Assembly (NCBI RefSeq): GCF_000725545.1
Contig: NZ_KL647056.1
Location: 1 to 64,000 of the forward strand
DNA length: 64,000 nucleotides
Source of the DNA: Streptomyces exfoliatus
Lineage (GTDB): Bacteria; Actinomycetota; Actinomycetes; Streptomycetales; Streptomycetaceae
Reading direction: 5' to 3'
A model generated the notes under the pieces. That model searched no databases, had not been told where the DNA came from, and was given only the letters and a program-made list of their open reading frames with translations. Below are positions 44,808-53,159 of the stretch, piece after piece. Positions within the stretch are counted from its first letter, which is position 1. Each line of letters starts with the position of its first letter. Position numbers and translations under genes: made by a program.

Positions 44808-45248
44808 TCAGGCGGTGGGGGCTTCGGACCGGCAGTCGGGGCACAGGCCCTTGAACACGATCTCGGCGTCCTCGACCTGCCACGCGGGCAGCGCACCCCG
44901 GGGCGGCTCGGGCGCGGTCGCGTCGACGTTCTCCACGCGGCCGCAGACGACGCACAGCGCGTGCTGGTGCACGGGTCCCGAGATCTCGAACACGGCGGGC
45001 AGGCCGGGCCGGTCGAACTTGCTGACCAGGCCCGTCTCCTGGAAGTGCCGCAGCATCTCGTACACGGCCTGGCTGGTCAGCGTGCCGAGCCGCTCGCGCG
45101 CGGTCGTGGTGATGGCCTCGACGTCGAGATGGCCCCCCGCGGCGAGCACCGTGAGCACTTCGAGGCGCGGGCCCGTGACCCGCAGCCCTACGTCGCGCAG
45201 GCGCTGGATCACCGCCTCGCGGCCTGTCAGCTCTTCCGCGACTGCCAT
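44808..45248 (-). CDS. Fur-family regulator
   Basis: 146 residues from ATG 45248. LRVTGPRLEVLTVLAAGGHLDVEAI is the Fur winged-helix start, and VHQHALCVVCGRVENVD with GLCPDCRS gives the two CxxC zinc pairs. Length and a GHLDVEAI motif fit the PerR/CatR or FurA branch that senses peroxide through iron or manganese in Streptomyces. CatR/FurA genes normally lie beside a catalase gene; none is here, so the sensed signal is uncertain. Confidence 0.85.
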   Translation of the reverse strand: MAVAEELTGREAVIQRLRDVGLRVTGPRLEVLTVLAAGGHLDVEAITTTARERLGTLTSQAVYEMLRHFQETGLVSKFDRPGLPAVFEISGPVHQHALCVVCGRVENVDATAPEPPRGALPAWQVEDAEIVFKGLCPDCRSEAPTA

Positions 45249-45337
45249 CTTCTCCGCCTGCCACCTGGTCGGCTCAAACTTTTGTAGGCATCGTACCTGT
45301 TGCTCGTCAACCTCGTCAGGCGCTCTTCGGCCGTTCG

Positions 45338-46234
45338 TCAGTCGTCCGGCCTGCACACGAGCAGGACGCTCTCGGTCCTGTCGTCGATCCGGTGGCGCCG
45401 TCGGCCCTCGATGTGCAGGCCCGCCGAGTGGAGCTCCGTCGCGAGCCGTTCGGGGTCCACGATCCACTTGTCGGTGGTCAGCACCACCCGCTCCGTGGAC
45501 AGCTTGCCGGTCCTGGCCGTGTAGTACGTGATCCGCTCGCTCATCGAGGGCAGGTCGAAGACCTGTCTTGCCACCACCCACTCGTCGATCCCGTCGAAGC
45601 GCGGCACCTGGAAGGCCCAGGTCCTGCGCGGCTCCGCGATGAGTCCGGGGAGTTGGTGCGCGGTGTAGTCGAGGGCCAGGGCCCCGCCCGACTCCAGATG
45701 CCCGGCGATCTCGCGCAGCAGCTCGGGCCGCCGCGCGGGCGGTACGGCCGTGACCATGGCGCCCGCGAGCAGGGCCAGCCGGTATCTCCCTTCGAGCCGC
45801 AGCTCGGTGAGCTCGGACCGGTGGGTGACGACAAGCCCGGCGACCTGGGGGCCGATCCGGCGGGCCCAGCCTTCGAGGCGCTCCAGGGCCGAGGCGTCCC
45901 GGTCCACGGCTTCCACGGCGAAGCCGTGCCGGGCGAACGGGACGGCGAGCCGCCCGGCGCCGGAGCCGAGGTCGAGGACGGGTCCGCCGGTGGAGCGGGC
46001 GAGGCTGAGGTATCGGACGATGTCCGCGCTGTGCGGGCCGAGCAGGGCGTCGTGCAGCCAGACCGAGCCCTCGTCGACGGGGGCCACCGATTCGAGTCCC
46101 GGCAGGGTGTCGGACTTGATCCGACCCCTCTGTTTCCCACGGGCGGGCTCCCGCTCCCGGTCGTATCGGGACGGCAGGACCGGCGCGAGCGCTGCGGGCA
46201 CGACGGGCAGGGATGTGCCGCTCGGTGTGTGCAT
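45338..46234 (-). CDS. Class I SAM-dependent methyltransferase
   Basis: 298 residues from ATG 46234 (GGAGGAG upstream). Motif I is VLDLGSGAGRLAVPFARHG, with VEAVDRDASALERL (motif II) and LALLAGAMVTAVP (motif IV). After the Rossmann core, an extended beta region (WVVARQVFDLPSMSERITYYTARTG) is like small-molecule or glycine/sarcosine-type methyltransferases. It stands alone, and the substrate is unknown. Confidence 0.8.
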   Translation of the reverse strand: MHTPSGTSLPVVPAALAPVLPSRYDREREPARGKQRGRIKSDTLPGLESVAPVDEGSVWLHDALLGPHSADIVRYLSLARSTGGPVLDLGSGAGRLAVPFARHGFAVEAVDRDASALERLEGWARRIGPQVAGLVVTHRSELTELRLEGRYRLALLAGAMVTAVPPARRPELLREIAGHLESGGALALDYTAHQLPGLIAEPRRTWAFQVPRFDGIDEWVVARQVFDLPSMSERITYYTARTGKLSTERVVLTTDKWIVDPERLATELHSAGLHIEGRRRHRIDDRTESVLLVCRPDD

Positions 46235-46396
46235 CGCTCCTCCAGGGGCTCGCTCGGTCCATGCCGTCCGGACGAGGTACCCGTGCCGCCGGGACCGCGC
46301 CGCTGGACCCATCCTGACCTGGGGAACGAGCCCTGATCCAGAAGATGGGGCTGCGTGAACACGCGATGGCGTGGATCTGCCACGGAGGCGCTCACC

Positions 46397-46493
46397 GCGC
46401 GGAGCCTCCCGAGGAACGAGGGAGGCGAGCACGGTCGGCCCTGTGAGCCCGGCTTGAGCGCCCCGGAGGCGAATGAGCCCCCTAAGAAAGAGG
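46397..46493 (+). repeat. Dispersed ~97-bp repeat, copy 1
   Basis: Begins GCGCGGAGCCTCCCGAGGAA and ends AAGAAAGAGG. An inverted near-identical copy is at 51421-51519. An internal hairpin CCTCCC...GGGAGG is present. Shadow translations of such elements ([14 protein letters not shown]) turn up in Streptomyces genomes, so this is a genus-wide repeat. It overlaps the last bases of the GNAT gene. Confidence 0.8.
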
Positions 46494-46976
46494 CGGCGGC
46501 AGCGGGCGGGACAGGCGGCGCGGGGCGAGGGGGCCGAAGCCCATGTGCGTGTAGAAGGGGAGGGCCGGGTCGTCGTCCGCCGGGAGTTCGACCCGCTGGT
46601 CGTGGGCGCCGTAGCTCCGCATCCGGTCCGTGGCCGCCGCGAGGAGGGCCGTACCCACTCCGTGGCGGCGGGATCCGCCGGCGACGGCGAGTGCGTACAC
46701 CTCGCCCTCGCCCGGTACGGGGACTCCGCCCGCGGCGACGCCGACGAGCGTGCCCTCGGGGTCGGTCGCGACGAGCCAGCCGAGCCAGCCGGGCGCGCCC
46801 CCGGGAATTTCAATTTCCGCGCGTATGCGGGGGAGTGAGCATTGGGCCGAGACCATGCGCCGGATCGGCATTTCGTCCAGGATTCCTGCGTAGCTGCTCC
46901 GAATGACGTCGGCGAGCAGCCTGGATATCGTCGTCGCATCGCCGGCCGCGGCCGTCCGAACGCCAGCCAGCTGCAT
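46482..46976 (-). CDS. GNAT-family N-acetyltransferase
   Basis: 164 residues from ATG 46976; ATG 47024 would add 16 residues. VRTAAAGDATTISRLLADVIRSSYAGIL is the GNAT start, VYALAVAGGSRRHGVGTALLAAATDRM holds the acetyl-CoA Q/RxxGxG/A loop, and LPFYTHMGF is the conserved end. The last residues lie in the dispersed repeat, so the C-terminus may have been altered by it. The substrate is unknown. Confidence 0.8.
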   Translation of the reverse strand: MQLAGVRTAAAGDATTISRLLADVIRSSYAGILDEMPIRRMVSAQCSLPRIRAEIEIPGGAPGWLGWLVATDPEGTLVGVAAGGVPVPGEGEVYALAVAGGSRRHGVGTALLAAATDRMRSYGAHDQRVELPADDDPALPFYTHMGFGPLAPRRLSRPLPPPLS

Positions 46977-47121
46977 TGGTTTTGTACCCTTCGACGTGCC
47001 GAGCCCGATCCCCAAGATACCCACGATAGCGGTGAATTCAGTTGTCCGTGACCGATGCGAAATCTACGAATTCGCTTAGTAAATAAGGATGTTCGGCGGG
47101 TCGGCCGGTGAAGCGAGTAAA

Positions 47122-48033
47122 TTACCCGGGGAACGAACAGCAGGCGACGACCAGGGGCGCCATCGCGAGCCCCGCCGCCGCGACGGTCAGCAGCCCGCGC
47201 AGAACCGGGTGGCCCGCGCTGTGCGGGGCGAGGATGCGCCGCATGCGCAGCGCGGCCGAGGGGCCGCCCGCCGCGAACGCGGACCGGGGGGCCCGCCCCG
47301 AGGCCAGCGCGTACAGCGCCGTCGCCAGGGCGTCCCGCGTGCATCGCCGCAAGGCTCGGTCGTCCGCGGCCATTTCGAGGAGCAGCGGTACGGCTGACCC
47401 GCCGTGCCGTGCGAGCGGGAGGCGCGGGAAGACGGCCGCGAAGGCCTCCGCCGCCGCCACGAGGAGATGGTGGCGCCCCGCGATGTGCGCCCGCTCGTGC
47501 GCGAGCGCCGCCGCGAGCTGGGCGGGGGTCAGGGTGTGCAGCGCGCCCGAGGAGACGACGACCCGGCGCGAGCGGCCGGGCAGGCAGTACACGGCGGGGC
47601 GCTCGTCGTCGAGGACGGTGGCGCGGAGCGCCGGGTCGTACCGCCCGACGAGCCGCAGAAGACCCGCGTGCCGCACCCGTACCCGCCGGGCCCTGGCGAG
47701 GCGGCGTGCGAACGCGACGGCGGGCACCGACAGGAAGGCGAGGGAGAGCGAGAGGGCGAACAGCTCCCGCCCGTCGAGGGCGAGCAGCTGGGCGGGGGTG
47801 GGCGGCCGGAGCATGAGCACCGTGTCGGTCAGCCGGTGGCTGCTCTCGCCGGTGAGGACCATCTGGGCGGGCAGCAGGGCGGAGGCGGTCGCGAAGACCG
47901 TGCCGCACGCGGCCCAGACGGCGAGCGCGAGCCGGGGCACCTGCTGGGCCCAGCGTGCCCGTGCGAGGAGGAGGGGGAGAAGGAAGCCGGCGAGGGCGAC
48001 GAGCCCGAGCGGCACGAGGGCGTGGTGGTTCAT
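47122..48033 (-). CDS. M56 (BlaR1-like) membrane metallopeptidase
   Basis: 303 residues with three to four membrane helices. AHERAHIAGRHH gives the zinc HExxH motif, with the third ligand probably in LLEMAADDRAL. It lacks the extracellular sensor domain of BlaR1. It starts at ATG 48033, overlapping the BlaI stop by four bases. In such pairs the peptidase helps inactivate the BlaI repressor. A CsoR-type operator in the shared promoter and the His-rich tail of its partner suggest a copper-linked signal rather than beta-lactams. Confidence 0.85.
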   Translation of the reverse strand: MNHHALVPLGLVALAGFLLPLLLARARWAQQVPRLALAVWAACGTVFATASALLPAQMVLTGESSHRLTDTVLMLRPPTPAQLLALDGRELFALSLSLAFLSVPAVAFARRLARARRVRVRHAGLLRLVGRYDPALRATVLDDERPAVYCLPGRSRRVVVSSGALHTLTPAQLAAALAHERAHIAGRHHLLVAAAEAFAAVFPRLPLARHGGSAVPLLLEMAADDRALRRCTRDALATALYALASGRAPRSAFAAGGPSAALRMRRILAPHSAGHPVLRGLLTVAAAGLAMAPLVVACCSFPG

Positions 48034-48557
48034 GCGGGGCTCCCGCCGTCGTGGCGCGGGGGGCGGTGCGGTTCCCGGTGCTTGTCGCCGGGGTGCGGTT
48101 CCGGGTGCGTGGCCCCGCGGCGCGGGTCCCGGTGCGTGGCTCCGGGGTGCGGGTCCTGCGGTGGGTCCTGGTCGCCGCGGGCGGCGCGCAGGGCCGCGTC
48201 GAGGGCGGCCATGTCCTCGTCCGAGATGACCTCGACGAACCTCAGGAGCGCGGCGGGCCGGTCCTGGCTGTCGCCGAGGGCGTCCCGCATGAGTCCGGCG
48301 GTGTACTCCTCGCGGCTGCGGACGGGCTCGTACAGCCAGGCCCGGCCGGCCTTCTCGCGGCGGAGCCAGTCCTTGCGGTGCAGGATGTCCGCCACGGTCA
48401 TCACGGTCGTGTAGGCGACCCGGCGTCCCCGATTGATGTCGTCGACGATCTCGCGGACCGTGGCGGGCCGCTGCCAGGCCCACAGTCGGTCCATGATCTC
48501 GGCCTCCAGCTCTCCCAGCCGGCGCACGTGCATCCCCTCCCCCTGCGAGCGGCTCAT
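48030..48557 (-). CDS. BlaI/MecI-family repressor with a His-rich tail
   Basis: 175 residues from ATG 48557 after GGGGAGGGGAGG. Residues ~10-90 form the BlaI winged helix (LGELEAEIMDRLWAWQRPATVREIV, YTTVMTVADILHRKDWL). The last ~45 residues are a degenerate repeat rich in His, Pro and Asp (DPHPGATHRDP, THPEPHPGDKH, REPHRPPRHD), with eight or more His. That tail is not part of the family and could bind Cu or Ni. The gene is divergent from a 51-residue Cys peptide across a CsoR-type operator. Confidence 0.85.
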   Translation of the reverse strand: MSRSQGEGMHVRRLGELEAEIMDRLWAWQRPATVREIVDDINRGRRVAYTTVMTVADILHRKDWLRREKAGRAWLYEPVRSREEYTAGLMRDALGDSQDRPAALLRFVEVISDEDMAALDAALRAARGDQDPPQDPHPGATHRDPRRGATHPEPHPGDKHREPHRPPRHDGGSPA

Positions 48558-48584
48558 CGTACGGGCCGCCTCCCCTCCCCAGGT

Positions 48585-48601
48585 ATACCCCCTAGGGGTA
48601 C
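48585..48601. promoter_or_regulatory. CsoR-type operator in a divergent promoter
   Basis: ATACCCCCTAGGGGTAC. On the minus strand TATACC (-10-like) belongs to the BlaI-M56 operon; on the plus strand TACGCT (48599-48604) lies six bases before the ATG of the small Cys peptide, so that mRNA may be leaderless. One operator could therefore shut both promoters. Its core equals that of the site at 5256-5270. Confidence 0.75.
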
Positions 48602-48610
48602 GCTGGCGGG

Positions 48611-48766
48611 ATGTCGACCCTGATGAAGAACCGTCCTTGCGCGAAGGCCTGCGACGCCGGTCCCGCCGGATCGGTGGAGCTGGTGCTCCTCCGGAAGCTG
48701 CTCGGCCTCTGTCTCCGGCTGAGCCTCACGCTGTCCGCCGACTGCCCCGGGCGCAAGGGCGGTTGA
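48611..48766 (+). CDS. 51-residue Cys-containing peptide, probable CsoR target
   Basis: Encodes 51 residues: MSTLMKNRPCAKACDAG, a central hydrophobic helix (VELVLLRKLLGLCLRLSLTLSA) and DCPGRKGG. Four Cys, two of them close together (CAKAC). No ribosome site; the CsoR-type operator and a -10-like TACGCT sit directly before the ATG, so a leaderless transcript is likely. Length, Cys content and the operator suggest a small copper-binding or copper-stress peptide. I know no family. Confidence 0.55.
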   Translation: MSTLMKNRPCAKACDAGPAGSVELVLLRKLLGLCLRLSLTLSADCPGRKGG

Positions 48767-48767
48767 C

Positions 48768-48800
48768 ACCGACGAAGGGCCCCTCGCGGGGCACTTCGGT
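48768..48800. terminator. Hairpin after the Cys peptide
   Basis: ACCGA...TCGGT outer pairs and GCCCC-TCGC-GGGGC inner pairs with a bulge. Placed two bases after the peptide stop and before the end of csoR on the other strand. Confidence 0.5.
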
Positions 48801-48826
48801 CCAACTCCCCCCTGCCCGGGGGAGGC

Positions 48827-49108
48827 CTACGTCCGGATGAGCCGGGCGATGGCCTTCGAAGCCTCGTTCACCTTCTCCTTGGCCTGGTCGCCGCCCTGGG
48901 CGATGGCCTCCGTGACACAGCAGCTCAGGTGCTCGTCGAGCAGGGCCACCGCGCAGGACTGGAGGGCCGCGTTGATGGCGGAGACCTGGGTGAGGACGTC
49001 GATGCAGTAGACGTCCTCGTCGACCATCCGCTGCACCCCCCTGACCTGGCCCTCGATACGCCGCAGGCGTCTGATGATGTCTTCCTTGTGCTGTCCGTAA
49101 CCGGCCAC
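48827..49108 (-). CDS. csoR: Copper-sensing repressor CsoR
   Basis: 93 residues. DIIRRLRRIEGQVRGVQRMV is the family's DNA-binding helix. The Cu(I) ligands are Cys35 (VYCIDVLTQ), His60 and Cys64 (DEHLSCCV), the C-H-C set of true CsoR rather than of the nickel or persulfide relatives. Cu binding releases the G-tract operators. It lies 39 bases downstream of copA on the same strand, so copZ-copA-csoR forms an autoregulated unit; the operators at 51975-52074 and 48585 are its expected sites. It probably also controls 5318. Confidence 0.92.
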   Translation of the reverse strand: MAGYGQHKEDIIRRLRRIEGQVRGVQRMVDEDVYCIDVLTQVSAINAALQSCAVALLDEHLSCCVTEAIAQGGDQAKEKVNEASKAIARLIRT

Positions 49109-49147
49109 GGCGGGCTCCTCGGAGATTGGCGGGGAAGGGCGGGTCCG

Positions 49148-51412
49148 TCAGCGGTCGGCGGCCTGGAAGCCCCGCAGGCGGAGGCTGTTGCCGACGACGA
49201 AGACCGAGGAGAAGGCCATGGCCGCGCCCGCGATCATCGGGTTGAGCAGTCCGGCCGCGGCGAGCGGCAGGGCCGCCACGTTGTAGGCGAAGGCCCAGAA
49301 CAGGTTCGAGCGGATCGTGCCGAGCGTCTTGCGGGAGAGCCGGATGGCGTCGGCGGCGGCCCGCAGGTCCCCGCGGACCAGGGTCAGGTCGCCTGCCTCG
49401 ATGGCGGCGTCCGTCCCGGTGCCCATCGCCAGACCCAGGTCGGCCTGGGCGAGCGCGGCGGCGTCGTTGACGCCGTCGCCGACCATGGCGACCGAACGTC
49501 CCTCGCCCTGGAGGCGCTTGACCACGTCGACCTTGTCCTGCGGCATGACCTCGGCGATGACCTCGTCGATGCCGACCTCGGCGGCGACGGACTCGGCGAC
49601 CGCCTTGTTGTCACCGGTCAGCAGGATCGGCGTGAGGCCGAGCGCCCGCAGCCGCCGGATGGCCTCCGGGCTGGTCTCCTTGATCGCGTCGGCGACCTCC
49701 AGGACCGCGCGGGCCTCGCCGTCCCAGGCCACCGCGATGGCGGTCTTGCCGGCCTGCTCCGCCGCGTCCTTCGCGGACTTCAGCGACTGCGGCAGCTCCA
49801 TCGCCCATTCGGTGAGCAGCTTCTCGCGGCCGACGAGGACCGCGTGGCCCTCGACGACGCCCTGCACGCCGAGGCCGGGGATGTTGGCGAAGTCCTCGGG
49901 GGTGGGAAGGGTGCCGACCTTGGCGGCGGCGCCGGTGGCGACGGCCTGGGCGATGGGGTGCTCGGAGGAGTGCTCCAGGGCGCCCGCGAGGCGCAGGACG
50001 TCGGTCTCGTCCGTACCGGCGGCGGTGTGGACCTTGATCAGGGTCATCCGGCCGGTGGTGACGGTGCCGGTCTTGTCGAGGACGATGGTGTCGACCTTGC
50101 GGGTGGTCTCCAGGACCTCGGGTCCCTTGATGAGGATGCCGAGCTGGGCGCCGCGGCCGGTGCCGACCATGAGGGCGGTCGGGGTGGCGAGGCCGAGGGC
50201 GCAGGGGCAGGCGATGATCAGGACGGCGACGGCGGCGGTGAACGCGGCGGTGAGTCCCTGTCCGGTGCCGAGCCAGAAGCCGAGGGTGCCGAGCGCGAGC
50301 GCGATGACGATCGGCACGAAGACGGCCGAGATCTTGTCGGCGAGGCGCTGGGCGGCGGCCTTGCCGTTCTGGGCGTCCTCCACCAGCTTCGCCATCCGGG
50401 CGAGCTGGGTGTCGGAGCCGACGCGGGTGGCCTCGACGACCAGCCGGCCGCCGGCGTTCAGGGTGGCGCCGGTGACGGAGTCGCCGACGGAGACCTCGAC
50501 GGGGACGGACTCGCCGGTGAGCATGGAGGCGTCGACGGCGGAGGAGCCCTCGACGACGGTGCCGTCGGTGGCGATCTTCTCGCCGGGACGGACCAGGAAG
50601 CGCGTCCCGACCTGGAGTTCGGCGGTGGGTACGGTGACCTCACGGCCGCCCCGCAGGACGGTGACCTCCTTGGCGCCCAGCTGCATCAGGGCCTTGAGCG
50701 CGGCGCCCGCCTTGCGCTTCGAGCGGGCCTCGAAGTAGCGGCCGGCCAGGATGAAGGCGGTGACGCCGGCCGCGGCCTCCAGGTAGATGTTCCCTGCGCC
50801 GTCGGTACGGGCGATGGTGAACTCGAAGGGGTGGGTCATCCCGGGCGTGCCGGCCGTACCGAAGAACAGCGCCCACAGGGACCACAGGAACGCGGCGATC
50901 GTGCCGACCGAGATCAGGGTGTCCATCGTCGCCGCGCCGTGCCTGGCGTTCGTCCAGGCGGCCCGGTGGAACGGCCAGGCGGCGTAGACGACGACCGGCG
51001 CGGCGAGCGTGAGGCTCAGCCACTGCCAGTACTCGATCTGCAGCGCCGGGATCATCGCCATCGCGATGACCGGTACGGCGAGCGTGACGGCGGTGATCAG
51101 CCGCTGCTTGAGGGGCCGCAGCTCCTCGTCGGCCTTCTCCTCGTCGGTGGGACCCTCGGCGCCCGGCGCCTCGCTCTTCGGGGGCGCGGGCTCGGTGGCT
51201 GTGTATCCGGTGGCCTCGACGGTCGCGATGAGGTCGGCGACGTCGATGTCGGCGTCGAAGGTGACCTTCGCCTTCTCGGTGGCGTAGTTGACGGTGGCCT
51301 CGACCCCGTCCATGCGGTTGAGCTTCTTCTCGATACGGGCCGCGCACGAGGCGCAGGTCATGCCGCCGATGGCGAGCTCGACCTGGGCGGTGCCCGGAGT
51401 GGTCGTGGTCAT
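49148..51412 (-). CDS. copA: Copper-exporting P1B-type ATPase
   Basis: 754 residues from ATG 51412 (GAGGAGAGCAGG upstream). One N-terminal metal domain ([15 protein letters not shown]), eight membrane helices, the Cu(I) channel motif CPC in IACPCALGL, the phosphorylation site DKTGTVTTG, the HP motif SEHPIA and the hinge [10 protein letters not shown]. It pumps Cu(I) out of the cytosol, receiving it from CopZ. A 97-bp dispersed repeat sits just upstream, in the 249-base gap from copZ. Regulated by CsoR. Confidence 0.93.
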   Translation of the reverse strand: MTTTTPGTAQVELAIGGMTCASCAARIEKKLNRMDGVEATVNYATEKAKVTFDADIDVADLIATVEATGYTATEPAPPKSEAPGAEGPTDEEKADEELRPLKQRLITAVTLAVPVIAMAMIPALQIEYWQWLSLTLAAPVVVYAAWPFHRAAWTNARHGAATMDTLISVGTIAAFLWSLWALFFGTAGTPGMTHPFEFTIARTDGAGNIYLEAAAGVTAFILAGRYFEARSKRKAGAALKALMQLGAKEVTVLRGGREVTVPTAELQVGTRFLVRPGEKIATDGTVVEGSSAVDASMLTGESVPVEVSVGDSVTGATLNAGGRLVVEATRVGSDTQLARMAKLVEDAQNGKAAAQRLADKISAVFVPIVIALALGTLGFWLGTGQGLTAAFTAAVAVLIIACPCALGLATPTALMVGTGRGAQLGILIKGPEVLETTRKVDTIVLDKTGTVTTGRMTLIKVHTAAGTDETDVLRLAGALEHSSEHPIAQAVATGAAAKVGTLPTPEDFANIPGLGVQGVVEGHAVLVGREKLLTEWAMELPQSLKSAKDAAEQAGKTAIAVAWDGEARAVLEVADAIKETSPEAIRRLRALGLTPILLTGDNKAVAESVAAEVGIDEVIAEVMPQDKVDVVKRLQGEGRSVAMVGDGVNDAAALAQADLGLAMGTGTDAAIEAGDLTLVRGDLRAAADAIRLSRKTLGTIRSNLFWAFAYNVAALPLAAAGLLNPMIAGAAMAFSSVFVVGNSLRLRGFQAADR

Positions 51413-51420
51413 TTCCTGCT

Positions 51421-51519
51421 CTCCTCTTTTTGCGGGCTCGGTTCCCCTCCGGGGCGCTGGAGCCGGGCTCACAGGGCCGACCGTGCTCGCCTCCCTCGTT
51501 CCTCGGGAGGCTCCGCGCG
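51421..51519 (-). repeat. Dispersed ~97-bp repeat, inverted copy 2
   Basis: Reverse complement of the element at 46397-46493 with only scattered differences. It fills most of the copZ-copA gap nearest copA, directly before the copA ribosome site. The two copies flank a 5-kb segment carrying GNAT, M56, BlaI, the Cys peptide, csoR and copA. Confidence 0.8.
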
Positions 51520-51661
51520 CTCGTCCCTGTTCCCCCGGCGCACCCCTTCGGCTCACTCGCCGGTAGTGGCGACCGCGCTGAAGTGGCTCGGGCCGGCGTT
51601 CGGGGGCCGGGGCCCGAGCGTGCTGGCGGGCGGGCCCCGGCGGCCTGGGTGGGGCGGCTGC

Positions 51662-51943
51662 TCAGGCGCGGCCGGTCAGCTCGTAGCCCGCGTCGTCGAC
51701 GGCCGCGGTGATCGCGGCGTCGTCGGGCTCGCCGCCGGTGGTCACGGTCACCAGGCCGCCGGCGACGTCGACGTCGACGGAGATGACGCCGTCGAGCGCG
51801 CTGACGGACTTGGTGATCGCGGTCTTGCAGTGGCCGCAGGTCATGCCGGAGACGGCGTAGACCGTGGCGGTGCTGTCGGCGACCGCGACGGCGGTGGCCT
51901 CCGTGGTCGAGCAGCTGTTGTCCGGGGTGCAGCAGGAGCCCAT
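51662..51943 (-). CDS. copZ: Copper chaperone CopZ with Cys-rich N-terminus
   Basis: 93 residues from ATG 51943. The heavy-metal-associated domain has VSGMTCGHCKTAITKSV, with the Cu(I)-binding CxxC, and ends DDAGYELTG. Ordinary CopZ is about 70 residues; here MGSCCTPDNSCSTTE adds three Cys that may bind more copper or respond to thiols. It delivers Cu(I) to CopA. It is divergent from the secreted copper-type protein across three CsoR operators. Confidence 0.9.
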   Translation of the reverse strand: MGSCCTPDNSCSTTEATAVAVADSTATVYAVSGMTCGHCKTAITKSVSALDGVISVDVDVAGGLVTVTTGGEPDDAAITAAVDDAGYELTGRA

Positions 51944-51974
51944 GGCTTCCTCCTCGGTCGGATTCCACTTCCCG

Positions 51975-52077
51975 ATACCCTCGGGGGGTATTCGGCTGTC
52001 GGGTTCATGTATACCCCCCGGTGGTATCCATGGCAAGCGGATCCCCGACTTGACTTGATACCCCCCAGGGGTATGGT
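51975..52077. promoter_or_regulatory. Three CsoR operators between copZ and the secreted copper protein
   Basis: Sites: ATACCCTCGGGGGGTAT (51975-51991), ATACCCCCCGGTGGTAT (52011-52027) and ATACCCCCCAGGGGTAT (52058-52074). The plus-strand promoter TTGACT (52050-52055), 16-base spacer, TATGGT (52072-52077) is overlaid by the third site, so CsoR would block it. The first two sites lie just upstream of copZ on the minus strand. Confidence 0.85.
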
Positions 52078-52126
52078 GAGGTGCAGAGGACGGTTACCCA
52101 CGCCACCCACGTACGGGAGAGCAGTC

Positions 52127-53107
52127 ATGAACACCGGAGTGAAGATCACTGCCTTTGCCGCCGCGCTCGCCGCGACCTTCGGGACCGCGTACGGGGTCGG
52201 CAAGGGAGTCGGCCCCGTCGAGGAGCCGAAGAAGGCCGGACACGGTGACCACGCGGCCGCTCCTTCGAAGGGCGCCGACGGCCACGCCGGCCACGAGGAG
52301 GGCGCCGCCACGGACGCCTCCGCCGCGGCGAACCTCCCCGGCGGCCTCCAGGTCTCCCAGGACGGCTACACCCTGGCCGTGGAGACCCCGAAGCCCGCCG
52401 TCGGCAAGAGCGTCCTGAAGTTCTCCATCAAGGACGCGGCCGGCAGGAAGGTCACCGCCTTCACCACCGAGCACGGCAAGGAACTGCACTTCATCGTCGC
52501 CTCGCGCGACCTCGGCACCTTCCGGCACCTGCACCCCGTGAAGGCCGCCGACGGCACCTGGACGACCCCCGTCGACCTCCCCGCGGCCGGCGGTTACAAG
52601 GCCTTCGCGGACTTCAAGCCCGCCGCGCCCGGCGCCAAGGGCATCACGCTCGGCGTCGACCTCGCGGTCCCGGGCGCGTACGCCCCGAAGCCGCTCCCCG
52701 CCGTGAACCGGACCGCGACCGTCGACGGCTACCAGGTCCGACTCGGCGGCACCCTGAACCCGGGCAAGGCCGGCGAGCTCAGGCTCACCGTCACCAAGGC
52801 CGGGAAGCCCGTCACCGACCTGGAGCCCTACCTCGGGGCGTACGGACACCTCGTCGCCCTCCGCGACGGCGACCTCGCCTACCTCCACGTGCACCCGAAC
52901 GAGGGCGGCCCCGGTCCGGACGTCTCCTTCACGGCGACCGCGCCCAGCGCCGGCGCGTACCGTCTGTTCCTCGACTTCCAGCACCAGGGCAAGGTGCGCA
53001 CGGCGGCCTTCACGGTCACGGCGGGCGCGACCGGAACCCCCGCCGAGGCGCCCGCTCCGGCGGCCGGTGAGGCGACGCACGATGCGGGAGGTCACGAGCA
53101 CGGCTAG
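52127..53107 (+). CDS. His-rich secreted or membrane-anchored copper-responsive protein
   Basis: 326 residues. An N-terminal hydrophobic helix (ITAFAAALAATFGTAYGVG) acts as signal peptide or anchor. Then follows a His-rich segment (GHGDHAAAP, DGHAGHEEG), two beta-rich domains (LHFIVASRDLGTFRHLHP; YLGAYGHLVALRDGDLAYLHVHP) with His pairs, and a His tail (HDAGGHEHG). These His sets look like extracytoplasmic copper-binding sites. With three CsoR operators upstream, it is one of the most strongly copper-controlled genes here. Probably captures or passes on Cu outside the membrane; partners are not known. Confidence 0.8.
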   Translation: MNTGVKITAFAAALAATFGTAYGVGKGVGPVEEPKKAGHGDHAAAPSKGADGHAGHEEGAATDASAAANLPGGLQVSQDGYTLAVETPKPAVGKSVLKFSIKDAAGRKVTAFTTEHGKELHFIVASRDLGTFRHLHPVKAADGTWTTPVDLPAAGGYKAFADFKPAAPGAKGITLGVDLAVPGAYAPKPLPAVNRTATVDGYQVRLGGTLNPGKAGELRLTVTKAGKPVTDLEPYLGAYGHLVALRDGDLAYLHVHPNEGGPGPDVSFTATAPSAGAYRLFLDFQHQGKVRTAAFTVTAGATGTPAEAPAPAAGEATHDAGGHEHG

Positions 53108-53114
53108 GCTGGTC

Positions 53115-53130
53115 ATTGGACTAGACCTGT
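53115..53130 (+). promoter_or_regulatory. DasR-like (dre) site upstream of cutC
   Basis: ATTGGACTAGACCTGT differs from the dre consensus ACTGGTCTAGACCAGT at three of sixteen positions and keeps the GGxCTAGACC core. DasR is the GntR-family N-acetylglucosamine regulator of Streptomyces. The site is 45 bases from the cutC start. Confidence 0.4.
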
Positions 53131-53159
53131 AGCCGTCATTTATGGAGAAATGGGCCTCG

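Noticed and set aside
46977..47024. Upstream ATG 47024 for the GNAT gene
   Set aside because: It adds residues without similarity to the GNAT start; ATG 46976 has GAAGGG at suitable distance.
48929..53107. 1392-residue plus-strand frame across csoR, copA and copZ
   Set aside because: Only the last 326 residues look like protein; the rest is antisense to clear copper genes and made of Gly/Arg/Asp-rich low-complexity sequence.
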